Below are positions 1 to 7,091 of a DNA stretch of 10,542 nucleotides, piece by piece; within the stretch, counting starts at the first letter, position 1, and the number at the start of each line of letters is the position of its first letter. The stretch spans positions 1 through 10,542 of the forward strand of contig JAMOOS010000184.1 in assembly GCA_027065245.1 (NCBI GenBank), written 5' to 3'. This DNA is from Desulfuromonadaceae bacterium (GTDB lineage Bacteria > Desulfobacterota > Desulfuromonadia > Desulfuromonadales > Desulfuromonadaceae). Made by a program: the position numbers and the translations under genes. The notes beneath the pieces were generated by a model, which was not told where the DNA came from, made no database searches, and saw only the letters and a list, made by a program, of their open reading frames with translations.

Positions 1-303
1 GTAACTGCTGTCGGCACCGCCACAGAGGGTCAAGCCGGTAACACGCAATTCCCATGCTTGTCCTTTGGCCGGTGATGCCACCAGGTCACCAACAGCACGC
101 ACGGCGGCGCCGGTGGACAATTGCTCAACGGGCAGAGTGGCAGCGCCGCGCTCGACCACCAGTTGCAGCGATGCCAAACAGGAACCATCGTTCAGTTCGA
201 TAAAGCAAACTTCTTTGCCAGTGCGCACGGTGCGTACCCAACCGCATACGGTAATCTGGTGCATTTCTTGCTTGGATGTCAGTAGTGTTTGTATTCGTGT
301 CAC
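1..303 (-). CDS. asnS: Asparaginyl-tRNA synthetase, N-terminal part (truncated by window edge)
   Basis: AsnRS charges tRNA-Asn with asparagine in the cytosol. Only the first 101 codons are present; the gene continues past the left edge. The visible part is the N-terminal anticodon-binding OB fold: an opening VCGWVRTVR strand (about residues 19-27), then IELNDGSCLASLQLVV (35-50), a TGAAV segment (64-68) and VASPAKGQAWELRV (75-88). This order is that of class IIb synthetases, and the pattern fits AsnRS better than AspRS or LysRS. I chose the GTG at 303-301 because GGAGGA lies 7 nt upstream and the start gives the short leader usual before the OB fold. An ATG at codon 14 has no good ribosome site. 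The gene is divergent from the CBS-DUF294 gene, separated by 115 bp. The catalytic domain is not visible, so assignment rests on the OB fold alone. Confidence 0.85.
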   Translation of the reverse strand, partial: MTRIQTLLTSKQEMHQITVCGWVRTVRTGKEVCFIELNDGSCLASLQLVVERGAATLPVEQLSTGAAVRAVGDLVASPAKGQAWELRVTGLTLCGGADSSY

Positions 304-310
304 TGATATT

Positions 311-316
311 TCCTCC
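311..316 (-). promoter_or_regulatory. Ribosome binding site for asnS
   Basis: GGAGGA on the minus strand, 7 nt before a GTG codon. It decides in favour of the GTG start at 303 over the ATG 13 codons further in. Confidence 0.7.
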
Positions 317-407
317 ATCAAGGGTGAATAACAGATAAATTTTTCATGTGGTCATCGCTCGATATCGGTGCTAATCTCGACGAGTCAGCGCTTTTTCAGT
401 GTGTTTC

Positions 408-413
408 AGGAGG
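408..413 (+). promoter_or_regulatory. Ribosome binding site for the CBS-DUF294 gene
   Basis: AGGAGG, 5 nt before the ATG at 419. It fixes the start there, in preference to an in-frame GTG at 368 that has no Shine-Dalgarno sequence. Confidence 0.8.
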
Positions 414-418
414 TTATC

Positions 419-2332
419 ATGTCCAACGTAAAGGATTTGTGTGATTCCGATCCCTTCTCCCATCTTCCAGCGGATATTTTCGCCAAAATCAACGCCGCCG
501 CCGAGCTGAAAACCTTTCCGCCACATTATCACGTTTTCAACCAGAACGACCCCTTTACCGGTTTTCTGTACGTCATTCGGCGCGGTCTGGTGGAGATCAC
601 GGTACTAACGCCCAGCGGTGAAGAGATTGTCGTCGATTATCGTCACGAAGGCAACACCTTCGGCTGCACGCCGGTATTCAGCGGCGAGGCCTACACCGGC
701 GGCGCCCGCACGGTAAACGAATGCCAATGCTATCTGATCCCCCGCCAGATCCTGCTCGATACGGTAAAAGAGTATCCGGAATTCAAAACCTTCTTTGACC
801 AGATGGTGCTCAACCGCGTGCGTCGGCTTTACGCCGATATCGTCTCGGAACATGGGCAAAAAGCGCTGAACAAAGTGGAGTCGTATCCGTTTCAGAAACG
901 CTTGTCGGAAATAATGAACACACCGGTGGCTCAGTGCGCGCCGGATACCTCGGTGCGTAAAATCGCCCAGCAGATGGCGCTGAAGCAAATCCGCTCGGTG
1001 GTGGTACTTGACGAGGACAAAAACATTCTCGGCCTGGTAACCTGCAAGGATATTATCGCCAAAGTGGTGGCGGTGGAGGGTGCCAATGCCGAAAAGATTA
1101 CCGCCGCCGACCTTATGCTGCCCAATCCACCCACCCTGCCGCCGGAAACATTCATGTACGAGGCCATGGCCTACATGGTTGGTCATCACCTTAAATACGT
1201 CCCCATCGTCGATAACGGCGAGCTGGTGGGCATCATCTCCATGAGCGACCTGATGCGCTACCGCAGCCAGAAGGCGATGATGATGGTGGGCAAGGTGGAC
1301 GAGGCAGAAACATTTGCCGCTCTGCACAACATCCATTCCACCCTGGTCAAGGTGGCCAACACCTTGCTGTCGGAAACCCGCAGCGCCCCGGAGGTTATGG
1401 AAATACTCTCCTATGTGCACCACGCCATCATCAAACGCACCTACAACCTGTGCCTGGAACAGATGATAGAGGAAGGCTACCAGCCCCCTGCCATCCGCTA
1501 CTGCTTTCTTATTATGGGCAGCGGCGGGCGACGCGAAATGCAGTTGGGTCCCGATCAGGATAACGGCTTTATCTACGAGGACTTCCCCGACGAGATGCAG
1601 GAGGAGGTGGACGCTTTTTTCATCCCCTTTGCCGAAAAACTGGTGCACACCCTGGCCGAGGTCGGTTATCCGCTGTGCGAAGGCAACGTGATGGTCAGCA
1701 ACGAGGTGTGGCGTGGTCGTCTGCAGGATTGGGAGAAACGGGTACAGGACTGGGCCACCAACCCGGAGCCATTCAAGGTACGTTACTCGTCGATATTCTT
1801 CGATTTCACGCCGCTGGTGGGCGACTCCTCCCTGGCGCATGAACTGCAAAATTGTGTATTTCGCGCCGTGCGCGAGCATCCAAGTTTCCTCTACAACGTG
1901 ATGCAGCTCAATCTCAACCACAAGGTGCCCATCAGCCTGTGGGGTAATTTTGTCACCGAAAAAAGCGGTGAACACAAAGGGATGCTGTCGTTGAAAAAGG
2001 GCGGGCTCATCTACATTGTCGATTGCCTGCGCATGTTTACCTTAGAGCAGGAGATTCGCGCTCTGACTACCCTGGATCGGCTCAACAAACTGACGGAGAA
2101 AAATATCTTCTCCATCGAAACTGCCGAGCATATCCGCGTAGCCTTTGAGGCGCTGACGTTCTTCCGCCTGCGTAACGAAATTGCGCTGAAACAGAAAAAC
2201 CTGCCGCCGAGCAGTTATATCAACCCGGATGATTTGACCAAAACCGAGCAGGATCTGCTGATAAGCGCCTTCCAGGCAGTGAGCAAGCTGCAAAGTGCCA
2301 CCCGCAGCCATTTTGGTAAAGGACTGTCTTAG
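419..2332 (+). CDS. Cyclic-nucleotide-binding / CBS-pair / DUF294 nucleotidyltransferase-like signalling protein
   Basis: A 637-residue cytosolic protein with the standard architecture of its family. An N-terminal cNMP-binding-type beta-roll (about 13-130) is followed by two CBS domains (about 165-220 and 230-285; they include VVVLDEDKNILGLVT and VPIVDNGELVGIIS). Next is a helical linker, a GlnD-like nucleotidyltransferase-type domain (about 340-470), and the DUF294 C-terminal helical domain (about 490-632). The NTase signature is GSGGRRE at 367-373 followed by GPDQDNG at 377-383, with the paired acidic residues D379 and D381. In this family the CBS pair binds adenosine nucleotides, so an energy- or cNMP-sensing role is likely; the NTase substrate is not known. 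Homologues often sit beside a DnaQ-like exonuclease, actP and acs; here the exonuclease and an acs-like gene are nearby on the opposite strand. The GGCT-like gene starts 3 nt after the stop, indicating co-transcription. Confidence 0.9.
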   Translation: MSNVKDLCDSDPFSHLPADIFAKINAAAELKTFPPHYHVFNQNDPFTGFLYVIRRGLVEITVLTPSGEEIVVDYRHEGNTFGCTPVFSGEAYTGGARTVNECQCYLIPRQILLDTVKEYPEFKTFFDQMVLNRVRRLYADIVSEHGQKALNKVESYPFQKRLSEIMNTPVAQCAPDTSVRKIAQQMALKQIRSVVVLDEDKNILGLVTCKDIIAKVVAVEGANAEKITAADLMLPNPPTLPPETFMYEAMAYMVGHHLKYVPIVDNGELVGIISMSDLMRYRSQKAMMMVGKVDEAETFAALHNIHSTLVKVANTLLSETRSAPEVMEILSYVHHAIIKRTYNLCLEQMIEEGYQPPAIRYCFLIMGSGGRREMQLGPDQDNGFIYEDFPDEMQEEVDAFFIPFAEKLVHTLAEVGYPLCEGNVMVSNEVWRGRLQDWEKRVQDWATNPEPFKVRYSSIFFDFTPLVGDSSLAHELQNCVFRAVREHPSFLYNVMQLNLNHKVPISLWGNFVTEKSGEHKGMLSLKKGGLIYIVDCLRMFTLEQEIRALTTLDRLNKLTEKNIFSIETAEHIRVAFEALTFFRLRNEIALKQKNLPPSSYINPDDLTKTEQDLLISAFQAVSKLQSATRSHFGKGLS

Positions 2333-2335
2333 ACG

Positions 2336-3022
2336 ATGCTCAAGCGGTTGAGAACCCGCTGGAAAAGACATGATACCCTGCGTGCGCTGGACGTGGCGCA
2401 ATGCGATACATTTTTTTTCTACGGCAGCCTGATGGAGCGCTTTCGCAATTTCAACCGTTTTGTGAAAAAGCGGGTGGTATCCATCGAAATCGGCTACTGC
2501 CGCGGTTACCTGTACAACCTGCCCATGGGTTTTCCCGGCCTGATTGTACCGGACGACCCATGCCCAACCCTGGTGGCCGGCGAAATCATGCGGTTCGACA
2601 AGCCGATGCGGATGATGAAAATCCTCGACCGCCTGGAACACTACATCCCCGGCAATGAAAAACGCAGCATCTATCTGCGTCGGCGCATGCCGGTTTTCAC
2701 TGCCGCCGCCGGTGACGATGACACACCGTTACGCACTGTAGAGGCGTGGATATATGTCTACCCGGAGCGCCACCTCAGCTACGAACACCAGCGCGAACTG
2801 CGCATCGAATGCGGTCAGTGGAAAGCCTTTGACGGTCCGGTGGTAAACAGCCGCCAACTGGATGCCATCTTTGCCGGTCAGCAGCAGTGCGGCAACGTAC
2901 TGGTGCACCCGGCGCTGCAACGTCAGAAAGAGATGAGCAAGGCCGCCAGTGCCTACCCGTGCAGCAGATTCTGCCGCAACAGCGCCAACTGCCAGTGGAT
3001 TAACAACGACGCAGACAGTTAA
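2336..3022 (+). CDS. Gamma-glutamylcyclotransferase-like (AIG2/GGCT family) protein
   Basis: A 228-residue protein of the GGCT fold. Family members release 5-oxoproline from gamma-glutamyl amino acids, gamma-glutamyl amines or related compounds. Visible marks are the substrate-loop motif FFYGSLM (27-33), the strand-loop containing LVAGEIMRF (79-87), LDRLEHY (97-103) with E101 in the place of the family's catalytic acid, and the late strand EAWIYVY (136-142). The conserved motifs needed for activity are therefore present, but the substrate cannot be read from the sequence. Length exceeds the usual 110-190 residues: an approximately 60-residue C-terminal tail holds three cysteines (C209, C213, C219). 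Its ATG lies 3 nt after the CBS-DUF294 stop, with AAGGA about 14 nt upstream inside that gene, so translational coupling is likely. It ends 8 nt from the convergent amidoligase-like gene, a pairing of possible functional meaning. Confidence 0.75.
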   Translation: MLKRLRTRWKRHDTLRALDVAQCDTFFFYGSLMERFRNFNRFVKKRVVSIEIGYCRGYLYNLPMGFPGLIVPDDPCPTLVAGEIMRFDKPMRMMKILDRLEHYIPGNEKRSIYLRRRMPVFTAAAGDDDTPLRTVEAWIYVYPERHLSYEHQRELRIECGQWKAFDGPVVNSRQLDAIFAGQQQCGNVLVHPALQRQKEMSKAASAYPCSRFCRNSANCQWINNDADS

Positions 3023-3030
3023 AAGCGCAA

Positions 3031-4464
3031 TCAATGCTCAAGACGTTGATTCTGCTCATCCAGCCACTGTTTGAGACGCTCCAGCGCCTGCCGCACGACA
3101 TTTTCATCCAGTGCCATACCAGATAAAGCGGCATCAATTTTGGCGACAAAGGCGCTAATCGCCTGTTCAGCCACTGGCCGCGGGGAAAAGGCCCACTTGC
3201 ACAACATCTCCAGAGGTTCCAGGCGATTGCGGCTGAAATCACTTACGCGGGCAAAGGCGACAAGGGTCAGCAACAGACACAGCCAGTCGGCATGGCAGCG
3301 TGTGGCACTGAGGCGCAAAAAGGCAAACTCGGTCACTCGGTGGCTCAGGTGGTCGAAAAACGATTCGTGGTCACGCTGGCGCACCACTTTTATTAACTCA
3401 CCATGGGCAAAACGAAACTCACGCAGACAACCGTCATCGTCGCGACGAATATCTCCACCTAACAGCAACAGGCACAGATAATCTTCCAGCGTCGGCACAC
3501 TAACCTGCTGCGCCTGATCACTTTCGATGTTGACATGCAGGCTGTGGGGAGCCACCTGGCGGTTGAAACGCACTGCCAGTTGAATATATCGCGCCAGGAA
3601 ACCGGCGTCGCGCGTAAGTGGCAGAGAATAACGACGCGGATAATCGATGCGCACCAGGTTGTATTCAAAAAATCCGCCGATCCACGGCAGCGGCAGATAA
3701 CGGCGCAGGCGAACATGATGATCAAGATAACCGCCCAGGCGCCAGCTGACATCTTCAATGAAAAAATGGTGAAAATAGATAAAGTTGTGAAACAGCGGAT
3801 CGGCGCGATGGCGGCCGAAGCTGCGTTTGAACACCGCCTTGAAACCCAGGTTGCTAAATTCCAGCTCCGCCCCCAAAGGCGGACCGCAGCCGCAACGCCA
3901 CGCATTGCTACGCCGGGCACAGGCATACAATTGATCGTCATCCACCAGGCAACTGGTTATGTGATAGGCGCGCAGACAGTACAGGGAGAGATGGCGACTA
4001 CCTTCGGCCAGCACCTGCTCGATCTGCTCGGCAATCATGACATCGAGGGGAACGCGGTGTTCGTCCAGCCACTCCAGTGCCGCGAGAATAAGGGGAGCGT
4101 CGGGATAACAGCCGGGCTCGGCCGGCAACAGTTTACCATGACGTTTGCGCAACAGCTGCACCAGAAAACCCAGCACATAGTGGCGGAAAATCAATTCCAG
4201 ATAGGCCGGTAGCAGCTCCCGCCGCGCCCAGGTGCGCCGCGGAATAGCGAAGTAGCGTTCCTGACGCTGCAGAGCGGAACGGATATTGCCCCGAAACGAC
4301 GAACGCCGCCGGGCATGCCGATACTGACGAAAGAACTGGTAGCGCCGCCGATAGGTTACGCCGACAAACTCCCGCACCACCATAATACGCTCCACCGCCG
4401 TGAGCGATGCGTAACAATCCCGATAAAACGGCAGCTCGGCATAGCGTGAAAAAAATGTTCCCAC
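3031..4464 (-). CDS. Amidoligase-like protein (putative glutamate-cysteine ligase/glutamine synthetase fold)
   Basis: A 477-residue protein, last gene of the four-gene minus operon. The C-terminal half has motifs resembling COOH-NH2 ligases of the GCS/GS fold: GAELEF at 198-203 (the GxExE-type metal-binding opening strand), PHSLHVNIE at 306-314 (an HVxV-type strand), and EFRFAHGEL at 349-357. Such enzymes activate a carboxylate with ATP and join it to an amine. The N-terminal ~190 residues are arginine- and aromatic-rich (notably 36-85), with no domain I recognise. I chose the GTG at 4464 because GGAGGT lies 6 nt upstream, and an upstream ATG at 4590 would overlap the AIM24 gene by 101 nt. 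The gap to the AIM24 stop is 25 nt. A real gene is well supported by operon position and RBS; the enzyme class rests on short motifs. It may instead be an uncharacterised family with chance similarity. Confidence 0.55.
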   Translation of the reverse strand: MGTFFSRYAELPFYRDCYASLTAVERIMVVREFVGVTYRRRYQFFRQYRHARRRSSFRGNIRSALQRQERYFAIPRRTWARRELLPAYLELIFRHYVLGFLVQLLRKRHGKLLPAEPGCYPDAPLILAALEWLDEHRVPLDVMIAEQIEQVLAEGSRHLSLYCLRAYHITSCLVDDDQLYACARRSNAWRCGCGPPLGAELEFSNLGFKAVFKRSFGRHRADPLFHNFIYFHHFFIEDVSWRLGGYLDHHVRLRRYLPLPWIGGFFEYNLVRIDYPRRYSLPLTRDAGFLARYIQLAVRFNRQVAPHSLHVNIESDQAQQVSVPTLEDYLCLLLLGGDIRRDDDGCLREFRFAHGELIKVVRQRDHESFFDHLSHRVTEFAFLRLSATRCHADWLCLLLTLVAFARVSDFSRNRLEPLEMLCKWAFSPRPVAEQAISAFVAKIDAALSGMALDENVVRQALERLKQWLDEQNQRLEH

Positions 4465-4470
4465 GGCAGC

Positions 4471-4476
4471 ACCTCC
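4471..4476 (-). promoter_or_regulatory. Ribosome binding site for the amidoligase-like gene
   Basis: GGAGGT on the minus strand, 6 nt before the GTG at 4464, lying in the short gap after the AIM24 gene. It is the main reason for choosing this start over the longer frame that begins at 4590. Confidence 0.7.
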
Positions 4477-4489
4477 ATTGCGGTTACCT

Positions 4490-5182
4490 TCACGATCCGG
4501 CTTGCAGGTACACCTCCTCGTACGGCTGGATAACGACAAAACCGTCACCAGCAAATTCCATCTGGATTGACTCGCCACTGCCGCGGCCAAAGAAGGTTTT
4601 AAGGGAGATATCGGTCTTGAATTCCGGCGTCAGGCTGCCGGACCACGCTACCGTGGCATTGGGATCGGTGGTTACCGGGTTACCGGGTTTGACAATCAGG
4701 GTGACAGGATCGTAGTGGGTGGTAATAGCCACCATGCCGCTGCCTTCCAGCTTGACATTGAACAGTCCACCGGCCAGCACAGCGGTAACCTTACGCATCA
4801 GGCGGATGTCCCAGTTTATCTGCGGCTCAAAAGCCAGAATATCGTTGCCGTTGACATAGATAGCTTCATTATCCAGGCGGAGGATGGTCACCTTCTTGCC
4901 GTTATCGGCCAGGTATACCGTGCCCTGCCCTGCAGCCCGGGTCAGCTTGGTCCCCTCCCCGGTAACACTGCGCTTGAGCAACTTGCCCACACCGTGCTCC
5001 AGAATGCCTTCACGGGTAAACTTCACCGTACCGCAATAGGCCACCATGGCGCCGGTCTTGATCCACACATTGCCGTCGAGATTGACCTCGAGCATGCGGT
5101 CACGCTCCAGTTCAAACAGCCCCTCGCCCCGGTCCTGCTGGCCGGTGGCAGCGATAAAATCGTTCAGTGAATATCTTGCCAT
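4490..5182 (-). CDS. AIM24 / TIGR00266 family protein
   Basis: A 230-residue protein of the AIM24 (DUF124) family, a beta-rich fold built of repeated strands. The bacterial function is not established; the yeast member is a mitochondrial inner-membrane protein. Typical features are WIKTGAMVAYCGTVKF (40-55), a basic stretch GKLLKRSVTGEG (66-77), and glycine-rich turns such as GGLFNVKLEGSGMVAI (138-153) and FAGDGFVVIQ (209-218). No signal peptide or membrane helix is seen. The ATG at 5182 has AGGAG about 7 nt upstream. The gene starts 40 nt after the Acs-like stop and ends 25 nt before the amidoligase-like gene, so it belongs to the same transcript. A second, fused AIM24 protein is encoded at 8576-9577 in the divergent operon, and the two are clearly different in sequence. 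Confidence 0.8.
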   Translation of the reverse strand: MARYSLNDFIAATGQQDRGEGLFELERDRMLEVNLDGNVWIKTGAMVAYCGTVKFTREGILEHGVGKLLKRSVTGEGTKLTRAAGQGTVYLADNGKKVTILRLDNEAIYVNGNDILAFEPQINWDIRLMRKVTAVLAGGLFNVKLEGSGMVAITTHYDPVTLIVKPGNPVTTDPNATVAWSGSLTPEFKTDISLKTFFGRGSGESIQMEFAGDGFVVIQPYEEVYLQAGS

Positions 5183-5222
5183 GCTGGTCTCCTTTTGTGG
5201 ATTGGGTTAAATCTTTTGACGG

Positions 5223-7091
5223 TTATATCCCCTCCATCTGCATGGCGATCTCTTTGAGCAGATCGCGATTTATCTGGTTTTCCGGTGTTTTGGGCAGATA
5301 TTTGGTAAAGCGGATACGATCGGGCAGGTTGAGCTCGCCGATCTCTTCGATAATATGCTCGCGTATTTCGCGCAGGGTTTTGGCGCGATAGCTCTCGTCG
5401 CGATGCTCCTGCAACACGCAGAATGTCACCAGCATAAAACCGTGCGCCGGATGATCGACTACGATGGCGGCACACTCGCGCACCCGGTGCATTTTAAGTA
5501 CGGTCTCCTCAATTTCATCGAGAGAACGACGACCGGCACCGACACTTACAATATCGTCCAGCCGCCCGGTGAGCCGCAGATTTCCCTGTTCGTCGTAGTA
5601 GGCACCATCGCCGGTAGTAAAAAATGTGCCGCGTTTGAATTTACGCCAGAAGGTCTGAGCATAGCCGACATCATCCTTGTACAAGCTGTGCAGCATCGAC
5701 GGCAATGGCCGTGCCAGCACCAGACGACCCGGCTCTCCTCCGGCAGATACTTCGACACCGTCGCTGTCAACAACACGTGCATCAACCCCGGGCAGCGGCC
5801 GCATCATGGTATCGTCCTCAAAACCTTCCACTCCCGGCACTCCGGCTATCAGGCAACCACCGGTCTCCGTCTGTCCCCATATCTGCGTGATGGGCAAGTC
5901 GCGCTTGTTGGTTAAATCGTACTGTACCCAGTCGTATAAATCCTCTTTGAGATGGCTACCGCCCACCCCCACCAGACGCAACGAATTACTGGAGCGGTTC
6001 ATGTAGCGCTTGGTACTCTTGGCGCGCATAACACTGCGCAGCAACATCGGGTTGGTATATAGCACCGTGATATGAAACTGATCCAGATAATCGAAAAAAC
6101 AACGAGTGTTCTCGTACGAGATGGTACCCTCGTACAAAAACAGGGTGGCTCCCAGCGCCAGCGGCCCGTACACGCAGTAGGTGTGGCCGTTGATCCAGGC
6201 CAGATCAGAGGTATTCCAAAACACGTCGGTGTCATCCATATCAAACAACACCTCGGTGGTAAACTGCGCCCACATCAGGTAGCCGGCAGTGTTATGCATG
6301 ATGGCCCGCGGCACTTTTGATTTAGTAGAGGTATACAGCATAAACAGCGAATCGTCGGCATTGCGCAGCCAGTCCACCACCGCCTCGCCGGCAAACTTCG
6401 GATCGGTTATCAGGTCGCGATACCAGATATCCCGTTGCGGCCGCATAGCCACCTGAATGCCGGTACGTTCCACCACTATGCAATGCTTTATTTCATAGTC
6501 GATTCGCTCCAGTGCTTCGTTAACTACCTCTTTAAGTGCCCGACTACGCATGGGTGCGCCATCACAGGTGACAATATACTTTGCCCGGCAGTGGCGTAAA
6601 CGTTGCGCCAACGCCTCCGCCGAATAGGCCATGTGGTAGGCCACATGCACCGCGCCGATACTGGCACAGGCCAACATGGCCACCACCGCCTCGGGGATAT
6701 CGGGCATAAACAGCAACACCATATCGCCCTTTTCCACCCCCAGGTTTACTAAACTGTTGATGAAACAACGCACTTCATAGGCCAGAGTCTGGTAAGTATA
6801 GACACGTACCCCATGATCTACACCACGCCATATAAGCGCTGCTTTATTACAATGATTGCTGTCTACATGTTTCCCAAGAAGGTTGTGGTAGACATTCAGC
6901 TTCCCCCCCCCATACCAGCGATAGTATGGCGGTGCCATATCATCCATAACCTTGCGATACGGCTCTTCCCAGTCGATATAGCGCCGCCCAAGTTGATCAA
7001 ACAATTCCCCGACAGGCATCTGCTTAAACGAATCGTATTCTGCGGCACTTATACGCCGCCGCTCATAGCTTATTTTTGGATGTTCCATCAT
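5223..7091 (-). CDS. Acetyl-CoA-synthetase-like adenylating-enzyme homologue with degenerate active-site motifs
   Basis: A 622-residue protein alignable by eye with acetyl-CoA synthetase along its whole length, including YRWYGGGKLNV (57-67), MPDIPEAVVAMLACASIGAVH (129-149), DLAWINGHTYCVYGPLALGAT (296-316), WGQTETGG (405-412), TGDGAYYD (493-500) and TGRLDD (508-513). True Acs makes acetyl-AMP, then acetyl-CoA. Here key motifs have changed without a frame break. The P-loop YTSGTTGKPKG position reads YTSTKSKVPRA (253-263), the adenine-contacting GEP is replaced near 377-380, and the A10 motif PKTRSGK reads PKTPENQ, so the catalytic lysine is Q606. The WWQTE motif reads WGQTE. Classical adenylation is therefore doubtful; a regulatory or binding role is possible. 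The ATG at 7091 overlaps the exonuclease stop as ATGA, with AAGGA 6 nt upstream. A run of nine Gs lies at 6903-6911 (codons 61-63). Canonical Acs is somewhat longer, about 650 residues. Confidence 0.8.
   Translation of the reverse strand: MMEHPKISYERRRISAAEYDSFKQMPVGELFDQLGRRYIDWEEPYRKVMDDMAPPYYRWYGGGKLNVYHNLLGKHVDSNHCNKAALIWRGVDHGVRVYTYQTLAYEVRCFINSLVNLGVEKGDMVLLFMPDIPEAVVAMLACASIGAVHVAYHMAYSAEALAQRLRHCRAKYIVTCDGAPMRSRALKEVVNEALERIDYEIKHCIVVERTGIQVAMRPQRDIWYRDLITDPKFAGEAVVDWLRNADDSLFMLYTSTKSKVPRAIMHNTAGYLMWAQFTTEVLFDMDDTDVFWNTSDLAWINGHTYCVYGPLALGATLFLYEGTISYENTRCFFDYLDQFHITVLYTNPMLLRSVMRAKSTKRYMNRSSNSLRLVGVGGSHLKEDLYDWVQYDLTNKRDLPITQIWGQTETGGCLIAGVPGVEGFEDDTMMRPLPGVDARVVDSDGVEVSAGGEPGRLVLARPLPSMLHSLYKDDVGYAQTFWRKFKRGTFFTTGDGAYYDEQGNLRLTGRLDDIVSVGAGRRSLDEIEETVLKMHRVRECAAIVVDHPAHGFMLVTFCVLQEHRDESYRAKTLREIREHIIEEIGELNLPDRIRFTKYLPKTPENQINRDLLKEIAMQMEGI

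Larger units (their letters stand above)
304..418. promoter_or_regulatory. Divergent intergenic region between asnS and the CBS-DUF294 gene
   Basis: These 115 bp must carry the 5' signals of both divergent genes. The centre is AT-rich (about 328-345). On the minus strand a TGACCA-like hexamer and a TTATTC-like hexamer are about 17 nt apart and could be a weak sigma70-type promoter for asnS. On the plus strand I see only isolated -10-like hexamers such as TAATCT at 372-377, with no partner at proper spacing. No operator-like inverted repeat or tRNA-like leader is obvious. The region is annotated by position; the individual promoter hexamers are weak. Confidence 0.4.

Noticed and set aside
605..1975. 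Long minus-strand open frame (456 codons) antisense to the CBS-DUF294 gene
   Set aside because: The plus strand encodes a clear multi-domain protein here. The antisense product is histidine-rich with no recognisable motif, as expected when the mirror frame of a GC-rich-codon gene happens to lack stops.
2411..2418. Run of eight Ts in the GGCT-like gene as a slippage or phase-variation tract
   Set aside because: It encodes the conserved aromatic strand before the YGSL motif, and T8 is not unusual; no evidence points to variation. The G9 tract in the Acs-like gene is the better candidate.
3029..3051. AATCAA/TTGATT inverted repeat at the convergent gene ends, considered as a bidirectional terminator
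   Set aside because: The stem is only 6 bp and AT-rich with an 11-nt loop, and it lies within coding sequence at the 3' end of the amidoligase-like gene. Too weak to call.
3535..4212. Plus-strand open frame (225 codons) antisense to the amidoligase-like gene
   Set aside because: No ribosome site or domain is seen, and the minus-strand gene has operon position and a strong RBS. It appears to be a shadow frame.
4465..4590. N-terminal extension of the amidoligase-like protein from an upstream ATG
   Set aside because: It would overlap the AIM24 gene by 101 nt and has no Shine-Dalgarno support; GGAGGT before the GTG at 4464 is the better start.
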